Origin: Verrucomicrobiales bacterium
GTDB lineage: Bacteria; Verrucomicrobiota; Verrucomicrobiia; Limisphaerales; Palsa-1400
NCBI GenBank assembly: GCA_003140095.1
Contig: PLIU01000304.1
Coordinates: 1-33,328, forward strand
DNA: 33,328 bases
Direction of reading: 5' to 3'
The translations under genes and the position numbers were made by a program. The stretch's first letter is position 1. Every line of letters begins with the position of its first letter. A model generated the notes under the pieces. It searched no databases and was not told the DNA's origin. It worked only from the letters and a program-made list of their open reading frames with translations. Shown one piece after another: positions 9,901-16,714 of the stretch.

Positions 9901-10995
9901 AGTTTAATTATCTCGGGCGAGACGCTCTATGGGACGGCGTTTGGCGGCGGCCCTGCGGGACATGGCACGGTGTTCAGCCTCGGCCTTAGCGCCCACGGTT
10001 CCGATCTTACGATGCTTTATGGTTTTACCGGCTACAGTAATGCTGATAACAGCAACAGCGATGGAGCCAATCCGCAACCCGGCTTGGTTTTATCGAGCAA
10101 CATTCTGTATGGGGCGGCGCGATATGGCGGCTACAATAGCTGTGGCACGGTGTTTGAGTTGCCTTTACCCGGCGCAGCCCTCGCGCCCATTCTCTTGACG
10201 GATATCGGGGCCACTGCTCCGACGCCAGGCGCCAATGACATCGCACAATTGAGCAACAGTGGGAACACCATCCCGGCGGGCCTTAATTACTATTGGGACG
10301 ATGGCTTTGAGCATCCCACAACCGGGGCTCCCGGCCAATCCTTCACGACCTTGCGCAACCCGAACGGATACACCCTGACTTCCGTGGCGATCAAAACCGG
10401 CGGTCTCGGTGACAATGGCGGGCACAACGGCGCTCTTTATACTGAAGTGCAACCCTTTGCGCTCTATGTCTTCGCACTGTCAAATCCTCTGGGATTAAGT
10501 CCCGTCACGGCCGGACTCACCAATGCGACCCTGATCGCCTCGTTCACTGCGACCAGTCACCTGAACGCGGACGGAGATTGGATGCAGTGGACCGGCCTTG
10601 CGGTTCCCCTGGCGCCAGGAACCAACTACGCTTTTGCGTTTGGAATTTTGGATCCCCCCGGTGGTAACGGCGAATGGGAGAGCATAAGCGTGGCCTCGGG
10701 TCTTCCCTATGCCGGTGGTCAGGTTTGCCTGGTTCCCAACGCTGGCGGTCAGGTCACCTATTCATCCGATCCGAATACGTATGACATGACATTTGATCTT
10801 GGCCTGGCGGTCGCGTCACAGGTGGCGCTAAGTATCGCCCCGGCAGGGGAGGGGAGCTTGAGTCTTAGTTGGTCGCAAGGCACGCTCTTGCAAACCACCA
10901 ATTTGGCCGGCCCGTGGACCACGAACACGGTGCCTTCTCCTTACACAATTGCGCCGACCAATTCCAAGATGTACTTTAAGGTGCTGGTGCAATAG
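6940..10995 (+). CDS. large secreted protein: BspA-type LRR, five PKD domains, seven GloVer repeats
   Basis: 1351 residues with a clean signal peptide (MKTTWPILLGPLLLAAPAAQA). First comes a BspA-type leucine-rich module (GAITITGYTGSGGAVTIPS, about 26-44, then the GGEAFANVDSMTSV and LRNVYFEGN units), then two PKD domains (each with an NWNWNF.DGSTSTAQNP.H.Y core). The whole LRR+2 PKD block is repeated from nt 7867, followed by a fifth PKD domain (about nt 8755-9005). Next come seven repeats of the TIGR03803 GloVer type (LYGTA.GGS.G.GTVFS, nt about 9030-10180), which would suit a seven-bladed propeller. A beta-sandwich of the choice-of-anchor kind follows, ending LLQTTNLAGPW and MYFKVLVQ, the usual C-terminus of such Verrucomicrobial surface proteins. 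Role: exported surface or matrix protein, probably carbohydrate or protein binding; no catalytic motif seen. Confidence 0.9.
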   Translation: MKTTWPILLGPLLLAAPAAQAQFDYTTANGAITITGYTGSGGAVTIPSTINGLPVTSIGGEAFANVDSMTSVLIPGTVANIGDYGFAYCTSLRNVYFEGNAPIFGLVVFSLDPASFFCLPGATGWAFGSGVAATELTAVAITADPTNGVVPLTVGFTSEGVDSAGNTVSNWNWNFEDGSTSTAQNPSHDYTNGGTFSVALVETNAMGFPIAGSVALITVSRPTLAFTANPTNGAEPVTVSFTSPDVDSGGSAITSWGWNFGDGSTSTAQNPSHTYTTDGTFSVTLFATNNIGDTVTGSGPASILALEPLQAQFNYTTNNGAITITGYTGSGGAVTIPSSINGLPVTSIGGEAFANVDSMTSVSIPGSVAYLGDYAFAYCTSLRNVYFEGNVSSFGLVVFSQDSAASYYLAGATGWEGIYVDGVATKELTAITITANPSHGVVPLKVDFTSAGVDSASNAISNWNWTFGDGSTNATENPSHSYTNVGTFCVTLVETNTDFPIAGESIPIAGSVVSITVSPPTLAFTANPTNGLEPLAVSFTSPDVDSGGSAITSWNWTFGDGSTSTAQNPAHTYTSGGTFSPALIVTNNIGFVVAGSGPASITVSSLTVAFAANPPTGVIPLTVSFTSAGVDSAGNTITSWNWTFGDDSTSTAQNPSHSYTIPGTFSLALIATNNMGDTITGSGPASLSTVLPVPTNFTVLHAFTGSGGAYPYAGPILSGNTLYGTTEYSIAPISGTVFSLNIATANFIDLYHFPDLVLPNDLENVPGANPECRLILSGNTLYGTASAGGADGFGTVFTFNTETSKFIPPYYFRTATYDTNTGLHYNSDGVYPQAALVLVGNTLYGTATYGGADGHGTVFSLSAAGFLTPIYTFTGGNDGSFPLGDLIASGSTLYGTANRGGSNGYGDVFSVNTNGSNFEDLYSFTGGSDGANPPQGGLLLWSNTLYGTAAFGGSNGFGAVFSVNTNGSNFEALYSFTGGSDGAYPGASLIISGETLYGTAFGGGPAGHGTVFSLGLSAHGSDLTMLYGFTGYSNADNSNSDGANPQPGLVLSSNILYGAARYGGYNSCGTVFELPLPGAALAPILLTDIGATAPTPGANDIAQLSNSGNTIPAGLNYYWDDGFEHPTTGAPGQSFTTLRNPNGYTLTSVAIKTGGLGDNGGHNGALYTEVQPFALYVFALSNPLGLSPVTAGLTNATLIASFTATSHLNADGDWMQWTGLAVPLAPGTNYAFAFGILDPPGGNGEWESISVASGLPYAGGQVCLVPNAGGQVTYSSDPNTYDMTFDLGLAVASQVALSIAPAGEGSLSLSWSQGTLLQTTNLAGPWTTNTVPSPYTIAPTNSKMYFKVLVQ
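6997..8750 (+). repeat. internal segmental duplication (LRR + PKD block)
   Basis: Two blocks about 870 bp apart (starts at 6997 and 7867) share long, nearly identical DNA. Both open with caagcccaattc and contain almost the same LRR module, then a PKD pair. Conservation at DNA level, including third positions, shows a recent in-frame duplication or ongoing gene conversion inside the gene. A single extra PKD unit follows at about 8755-9005. Confidence 0.85.
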
Positions 10996-11072
10996 GCGCG
11001 CGCTGGAACACCGCTCACACAGAAACTTCAGGAAGGAGTGTTCGCGTCTGCATTGACTCTATGCTGATAGAA

Positions 11073-11384
11073 TTAGAGGTTGTTCAGGCCGGTTCTGACT
11101 TGGTCGCAGGGGCTTCCGGTTTTGAGGTCGATAGTGCCGTCGCCTTTCATGCAAGGCCATCTCACGGCACGGCCGATGGGGCCGGCGATGGCGTGGATCG
11201 CATCGCCAAGCCCTAGTTTGAATTCCTGGCGGATTTTCAGCCAGTTTTCGGGGGTGAAGTGAACTAGTTGCGTCTCCCGGTTTAATTGGCCGAGTTCGAG
11301 GCATCTTTCCAGATAACCGGGTTTGCGGTGGCGGGCTTTTCTCTTCAGGCTGGCGAGGGGACGCAACTCGCGATTCGTATTCAT
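11073..11384 (-). CDS. small protein at the end of the tail-fibre-like operon
   Basis: 103 residues, basic N-terminus (NRELRPLASLKRKARHRK). The C-terminal half reads GLGDAIHAIAGPIGRAVRWPCMKGDG...GSPCDQVRTGLNNL. A glycine-rich amphipathic segment followed by a Cys...Cys-x-x-R..LN ending recalls small proteins that close phage-like tail modules in this phylum (recollection, not a database result). Start and stop overlap the preceding gene in an ATGA arrangement (11381-11384), so translation is probably coupled. Function unknown. Confidence 0.65.
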   Translation of the reverse strand: MNTNRELRPLASLKRKARHRKPGYLERCLELGQLNRETQLVHFTPENWLKIRQEFKLGLGDAIHAIAGPIGRAVRWPCMKGDGTIDLKTGSPCDQVRTGLNNL

Positions 11385-12142
11385 GGGTCGTCGTTGTCGC
11401 CGGTGAAAGGGTCGGCGATGCTGGGCTGTGGGGTGGCGTAACAGGGATTGGCGATGGAAGCGGCCCAGTTGGTGCCGAGGCCGAGCATATTGACCTGGGC
11501 GGCGGTGAAGTTGAGGTCTTGCTGCACGGCAAAAGGGACGCCGGTGTTGATGTAGCTGTATCCAGCGCCGGGCGTGATGATGCCTATATAGTATTGCTGG
11601 ACGAAGATGTAATCGTCAACGAGGTCGTCGGGTGTGGGGAGATCGACGATCATGGGATAGTTGCTGTCGGCCAACTGCGGGAAAATGCAGCCGACGCCGA
11701 GCCAGTAGCTGGGGCCGGAATCGCACGGTGGGCCGTTGCCGATGCCGACGATGTAATAGGCGGTTGGTGTTGGCAGGTAGGCTTGGGCGCGGAAGGCGCT
11801 TGGTGTCGATGTGTGCGCGACAGTGCAGGGTGGGCCGGTTCCGCTGCATCCGTCCAGATAGTTGTAGGAGCCTCCTTGGCCGGTGGCTGGGCCGCCACTT
11901 TGCGTGGGCGGTTCGGTTTGATCGTAGCTGGTGAAGTAGCCGGTCCACTGCTCTCCCCAGGCGACGCTGTCGATGTTATAATTGGCGGCCCAATTGAGCA
12001 TGTTCGTCTGGTCTCCGGCGACGTTCATGGTGGACTCGAATCCGATCAGACGCAGTGAAAGGCCGATGCTGGCGCAACTGCATCCCGCGCCGCTGCCAGA
12101 GCCGCTGCTGCAAGCGCCGAGATAGCCGATGGGGGAACTCAT
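11381..12142 (-). CDS. hypothetical Cys/Gly-rich protein of the tail-fibre-like operon
   Basis: 253 residues, ATG at 12142. The N-terminus is unusually rich in Cys, Ser and Gly (GACSSGSGSGAGCSCAS). The rest is acidic and aromatic with several cysteines (DGCSGTGPPC, NGPPCDSGPSYW, GVGCIF). I do not recognise it. It lies in the middle of the minus-strand operon. The 43-bp gap to the preceding gene is filled almost entirely by four heptamers ending just before the ATG, replacing any visible Shine-Dalgarno sequence. Its stop overlaps the next start (ATGA). A structural or appendage role is inferred from context only. Confidence 0.65.
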   Translation of the reverse strand: MSSPIGYLGACSSGSGSGAGCSCASIGLSLRLIGFESTMNVAGDQTNMLNWAANYNIDSVAWGEQWTGYFTSYDQTEPPTQSGGPATGQGGSYNYLDGCSGTGPPCTVAHTSTPSAFRAQAYLPTPTAYYIVGIGNGPPCDSGPSYWLGVGCIFPQLADSNYPMIVDLPTPDDLVDDYIFVQQYYIGIITPGAGYSYINTGVPFAVQQDLNFTAAQVNMLGLGTNWAASIANPCYATPQPSIADPFTGDNDDP

Positions 12143-12149
12143 AGGGAAA

Positions 12150-12177
12150 GGCTGAAGGCTGAAGGCTGAAGGCTAAA
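12150..12177 (-). repeat. heptanucleotide tandem repeat (4 units) before a start codon
   Basis: Three perfect ggctgaa units and one ggctaaa (plus-strand reading) fill the gap between the stop of the upstream gene and the ATG at 12142. On the transcribed strand the unit reads TTCAGCC. The same unit is found inside signal-peptide codons at 16441-16468, 19305-19332 and 20709-20775. Confidence 0.9.
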
Positions 12178-12185
12178 GTTCATAA

Positions 12186-14714
12186 TCAATATGGCGCGGT
12201 GCATAGGACCATGCAGGTTTTCCAGACGCCGGCGACGCAGACGCCGAGGGGTTGGAAATAAGCGGGGCCATGGCCTGCAAGATCGGCGCCGGTGATGCGC
12301 ACTAGCCCGGTCGAAGCGAGCGCGCCGCCGCTTCCTCCAGAGAGCATGATGATGGGGGCGTTGGGGGCGGTGAGACCGGCGATGTTGCCATAGTTGGGCT
12401 GGTCGCTGGTTGTGGTATCGATGGTGACGCCGGGAAAGCCATAACTGTAGGCGGACGCGTTGGCGGCCAAGTCGGTGATGCTGATGGGGTAGATTTGCCG
12501 GTCGGCGGCGCGCGGGCCGGGACTGGGGCCGCGCTGGGCGACGTTGTTGCCTAACTGCGTGCCGCCGTTGGAGCCGGGGTTGTTGGTGACGTTGTTGCCG
12601 TTGAGATTAAACCAGCGAGGTCCACGATTGACTCGCAGTCGCTCCACAAAATCTTTCGCGCCCAGGTGCGAGGCAGGGCCGAATGTAAGAGTTGTGCGGC
12701 CCGCGGTCAGATCGTAAGAGATTTGCTGGAGGCAGGCTGCCATGGTCGTCCATTCCGCGAGGGAGCCTGTAAGGTTTAGGTTATTTCCCAGCGGAACTTG
12801 ATCGGTGATTTCTGTTTCTTGGATGATGTAGCTGCCTTCATATTGCGGGATTTGGGCGATGTTGTAGATGTAGCCGGCGAGGCCGAATGGCACGATTTCG
12901 CCGAGGGTTTGGACTTGGTTGACATAGGTATTGCCGGGGATGGTCAGGAGCGTGACGCGAGCGTGTTTGCTGTGGGCCTGGACGTGCGCCATCGGCACGG
13001 CGGTTGGGCTGCCACTGACGGGGAAGGAATTGCTGTTTTCGGTGGCCTGGAAGGCGGCGGTGACGGTGCATTGCTGGCATTGAACGGGTGTGCCGCCGAT
13101 GGTGTTTCCGTTCAGCATCCACGGCGCGACCTGGCCGCCTGTCAACAAGTATTGAAACGTGCTGGTATCGATCGGATTGCCGGCATCGTCGGTCACGGTG
13201 ACGACGCAGTTGGGAACGAAGGCCGGGCCGGTCAGGTCCTTCAGCTCGGGGAAAACCGTCTCCCAAAAAGTGAGCGCGGCGTCCCCTCCGGCCGGATCGG
13301 ACGTGTCAACGGAGACGGTCGCGATGGTGCAAGTCACCAGGCTGCTGCTGTTGCCTTGCATGTCGATGGTGCCGCTTGCGCGGCGAAGCCCTGGCCCAGT
13401 TGCTGCAGTTGCGTCATAAGGCCGCTGTTGAGCAACACGGGATCGGCCGTCGCGAACGTGTCCAACGTGTAAAGCGCGCCGGTCAGGCCGATGCCTTCGT
13501 ATTCTGTGCCGCCGATCGTGCTGGCCACGTCGCGGATGATTTGCGTGTATTGGAAACCGTTCCAAGTGCCGGTGAGACGGAACTTGAGTTCGACGGCGGC
13601 GGGAATGAGATCGTCACGGCGTTTGATTTTGCTGGCGCTGGCGTTGAACGGCCCGTTGGGGCCGGTGAGCGAAGATGCTACAATCGAAGGCAAGGAAGGT
13701 GACGAAGGGAAGGGAAGCGACACGGCTGGCAACATGTCCCGCGTGCTGATGTGGAGGGTGGGGCAGGGATTTCCATTGAGGGTGGTGGTATAGTCAAACC
13801 AAAGAACGGGATCCCCCATCGCGCCAATCCAGCGCAGCATTTTGCGCATGGCTTCGGCACAGGTGATGTCGTTGACGCTGTCCAGCGGGGCGCGCAGGAC
13901 GGCATTGGCCTCGGCGATGGTGCCGGGCACAAGATTGGTTTGCAGGGTGTTGATGCTGGTCGGATTGACGGGCGCCAAGGTCTCGTATGCGCCGGCGATG
14001 AAGTCGGGAATTTTCAGGTTCGTGTTGCTCAGGCTGGTGTAGAGGAGGTAATTGCCGGACGTGTCCCAATTGGGCCGGTAAACGCCATCGGCTCCGGCAG
14101 TGATGCCGTCAAGTTGAATTTGCGGCGCGCCGGGGTTGACGCTGTTGGCGAGCGCGGTTTGCCACATCACATAGGCGACGATTTCGCGGGCTTGCTGGGC
14201 GATGGACATGAGGTTGGTGGCGGATGTGCCAGGGACGGTGTCGCCAGCGCCGACAAGGGCGTTGGCGCTCATGCCGAGGATGATCTGGCTGCGCCAATCA
14301 GCGACGTTTTCCGAGCCGTTCCACGTCCACCACAGTTTTTGAAAGACGAGGCGCTCGAAGAAAAATTCCCAAGGCCCGGCGAATTTGTAAGCGAGTTTTT
14401 CGAGATTGGGGCTGCCGGTGCGGAAGTTATCGACGCGCCAGCCGATGAACCAAGTCGTGCCGCCAGTGAAGCTGGTCAAGCCGCTCAAAGGCAATCCAGC
14501 GGGCGTGGTGGAGGGCGTGACGGTGGACGTGCGGCCGATGCGAAGGATGATTGGGGAGCCATAAGGGAATGGATCGGCGGCGTCGGCGGCGAGCACCACG
14601 TCGCAGGCGAAGTGGTCATGGAACCTGATTGGTGTTCTCGCGATTGGCCTGCGCGATGGACCAATCAGCCAGCGGGCGTTCGATGCCGTTGTATTGGAGA
14701 GTGGTGAAAGTCAC
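12186..14714 (-). pseudogene. large phage-tail-like protein broken by two frameshifts
   Basis: One gene of about 840 codons is spread over three frames. It probably starts at GTG 14714 (reading VTFTTLQYNGIERPLADWSIAQ and on to a stop). It continues in a +1 frame from about 14622 (FHDHFACDVVLAADAADPFPYG) to about 13385, then in a third frame (ASGTIDMQGNSSSLVTC) to the stop at 12186. The first break is explained by one extra C in a CC run, the second by one missing base in GCGCAAGCGG. The C-terminal part (TTMAACLQQISYDLTAGRTTLTFGPASHLGAKDFVERLRVNR) looks like a conserved structural protein of phage-like modules in this phylum; I cannot name the family. Either the gene is decaying or the assembly has indel errors here. 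Confidence 0.7.
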
Positions 14715-14721
14715 AAAGGCG

Positions 14722-14771
14722 AATTTTAAATTTTGAATTCTGAATCAGTGAATTCACAATTCATAATTCGG
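14722..14771 (-). repeat. heptanucleotide repeat, GAATTNN type
   Basis: On the minus strand the gap between two genes reads as successive seven-base units GAATTAT, GAATTGT, GAATTCA, then (after one irregular unit) GAATTCA, AAATTTA and AAATTCG. The unit sequence differs from the TTCAGCC type at other junctions but has the same seven-base period and the same position directly before a start codon. Confidence 0.75.
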
Positions 14772-14791
14772 AGTTCACTGATTGTCTTCAT
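14726..14791 (-). CDS. possible 21-codon leader peptide made of heptamer repeats
   Basis: An ATG overlaps the TGA stop of the beta-helix gene (ATGA at 14788-14791) and opens a 21-codon frame, MKTISELRIMNCEFTDSEFKI, stopping at 14726, 11 bases before the GTG at 14714. Nearly all of it is encoded by GAATTNN-type heptamers. It could couple translation from the upstream gene to the next one across the repeat; equally it may be a by-product of the repeat. Confidence 0.3.
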   Translation of the reverse strand: MKTISELRIMNCEFTDSEFKI

Positions 14792-16536
14792 GGAGCATTC
14801 GTTCCTGTCACGATGACGTTGGGGGTTTTGCTGCCGATGAAGGTGGCTTGGCCTGTGCCGCCGAGGGCCAATTGCGGCTGGTAGGCTTGCGAACCCACGT
14901 CCGGCGCGGTGCCGTAGTAAGGCAGAGCGACGCCTTGCCCGTTTGTCCACGTCAGAGAGGTGGACACGGTGATGGTGTTTCCGGTGATGGCCGCGATGAC
15001 GGCGGTGGCGGCCTGGCCTTGCAGTTGGATGGTGTCGCCTGGAACAGTGCGTGAGGCGGCCTGCATCCCGGCAAAGAACCAGCGCGCGTCATTGACCGTG
15101 AAGGACGTGCCGGCGCCGCTCGCGCTGGCAATGGTGGCAGGCCATTTCCCCGCAGCAATGGCCGGGCTGCCTGGCGGCAGGGAGAACACGGGCGGCGTCA
15201 TGGGCGCATAGGGCGGTTGCCGCAGCAATAGGCCGCTGTTGGTGGTCTGCCACAATGGATTTACGTTAGTCAGATTATTCAGGCAAACCTGCATGTCCAC
15301 GGACGGTCCTTCAAGGAAGGACCAGGCGTTTTGAAAATTGGCGTAAAGAAGATTGTTGACAACCATGTTGTTGCTGGTGGAGGCAAAACCCATCGGATAT
15401 TGCCAGGTAACGTTGGTAACGTAATTTGACAGCGCGTTGCCCGGATATGTCCATGAAATCGCGTAACTGCTGAGCATCACCGAGTTGTTGAGAATGTAGT
15501 TTGAGCCGGCCGGCCCCGCGCCGCCTTTTCCGTAAATTTGGATGGCGTTGTAAGCCGCGCCGAAGATGGAATTGAACCGCACCAAGTTCAAGCCCCCGTT
15601 ATCGATGGTCAAAGCGCCAGGCGCGTCCGTGTCCATGCCGCAATACCCGATGGAGTTATACTGAACCACGTTCCATGAACCCAAGTAACCTCCAATATCA
15701 AATCCGCGCGACCCGTAGTAATACGGCGCCTGCGAAAATCCCCAGATTGGCGGGCTGTAAGTCCAATTGTATTGCACCAGGTTGCTCTGTCCGTAAAGCC
15801 CGAGCGTATCATGGCCGCCGCCCCAAAAGGTGTTGCTCTCAATAATATTGCAAGAGGTGTAATCATAGGGAGAGCCGACGAAATACGTGCCAAACACGAC
15901 CCCATGCTGCCCCGCGTCGCCGCTGGAATTAAAGAACGTGATGGACGGCCCAAAGACGTTCCCGTGAATCCAATTGCTTTGACAATTTAGCGCGAACGTG
16001 GCCGGCCCGTTCAATGAACCATTTTGGCTGTTCATCGTGTCCCCAAACGCGCAACCTGTGATCTCACAATTCACATCCCCCTGAAAGTCCGGCGTGCGGT
16101 AGGCGTTGGTGCTGGTCAATCCGACAAATTTGAGCCATGAGCAGGTGTTGATCTGCATCGTATTTACGTTCGGTCCGCTGTTTGAGATGGCCATGAATCC
16201 CCAATTGGTAAAGATGATGGGCGCGGAGGATGTGCCGTTGAAATTGGCAATCTGCATGCTGGAGGCAGTGCTGTCGGAAGTGTGATTAAACACGCCGCCG
16301 ATCTTCACCACGTCGCCCGGTTGGAGCGTGACTCCGCCGCCATAGTTGAGGTGGGCGAATGTCTGCCAGGGCGTGCTGGACGATGTGCCGGAATTGGAAT
16401 CGTTGCCGGATTGGGCCTGAATCCAGTATTGCGTGGCAAAGGCTGAAGGCTGAAAGCTGAAGGCTAAAAGCAGCCAGAACAACACAAGAGATGGCCCGCA
16501 TTTCGCGGGCTGCCAGATTTGCCGCTGTTTTTTCAT
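14788..16536 (-). CDS. secreted right-handed beta-helix protein (tailspike/pectate-lyase-like)
   Basis: 582 residues. The signal peptide (hydrophobic core LVLFWLLLAFSFQPSAFA) is partly encoded by heptamer repeats. The mature start YWIQAQSGNDSNSGTSSSTPWQTFAHL is the typical opening of DUF1565/parallel beta-helix proteins. The middle (residues about 100-400) is a run of short N-rich coils (SNLVQYN, WNVVQYNSIG, LNLVRFNSIFG, SNYILNNSV), as in pectate lyases and phage tailspikes. The end (about 430-582) is a separate sandwich-like part. No catalytic residues can be assigned. In context it would be a polysaccharide-binding or cleaving spike; the Sec signal is odd for a phage protein and suggests a cell-surface use. 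Confidence 0.78.
   Translation of the reverse strand: MKKQRQIWQPAKCGPSLVLFWLLLAFSFQPSAFATQYWIQAQSGNDSNSGTSSSTPWQTFAHLNYGGGVTLQPGDVVKIGGVFNHTSDSTASSMQIANFNGTSSAPIIFTNWGFMAISNSGPNVNTMQINTCSWLKFVGLTSTNAYRTPDFQGDVNCEITGCAFGDTMNSQNGSLNGPATFALNCQSNWIHGNVFGPSITFFNSSGDAGQHGVVFGTYFVGSPYDYTSCNIIESNTFWGGGHDTLGLYGQSNLVQYNWTYSPPIWGFSQAPYYYGSRGFDIGGYLGSWNVVQYNSIGYCGMDTDAPGALTIDNGGLNLVRFNSIFGAAYNAIQIYGKGGAGPAGSNYILNNSVMLSSYAISWTYPGNALSNYVTNVTWQYPMGFASTSNNMVVNNLLYANFQNAWSFLEGPSVDMQVCLNNLTNVNPLWQTTNSGLLLRQPPYAPMTPPVFSLPPGSPAIAAGKWPATIASASGAGTSFTVNDARWFFAGMQAASRTVPGDTIQLQGQAATAVIAAITGNTITVSTSLTWTNGQGVALPYYGTAPDVGSQAYQPQLALGGTGQATFIGSKTPNVIVTGTNAP
16441..16468 (-). repeat. heptanucleotide repeat inside a signal peptide
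   Basis: Four ggctgaa-like units (plus-strand reading: ggctgaa, ggctgaa, agctgaa, ggctaaa) encode the AFSFQPSAF part of the signal peptide of the beta-helix protein. Confidence 0.9.
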
Positions 16537-16714
16537 TCGGCACCCGCCATCTTCATTACTTCGTAAGAACGCATACGACAGGGGAGCATGTGTTGGAGCT
16601 TGTGCATGGTGTCATATAGACGTCAAAAAACAACTTGGGTGACATTTTCCAGTTAGGTTTTTTATTTCTGGTTTCAATTTAATTTAACTTTCTTTTTGTT
16701 GGCTTCTTTCTCGT

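Noticed and set aside
12150..12177. Heptamer array considered as a CRISPR or terminator
   Set aside because: Units are seven bases without spacers and do not form a hairpin by themselves.
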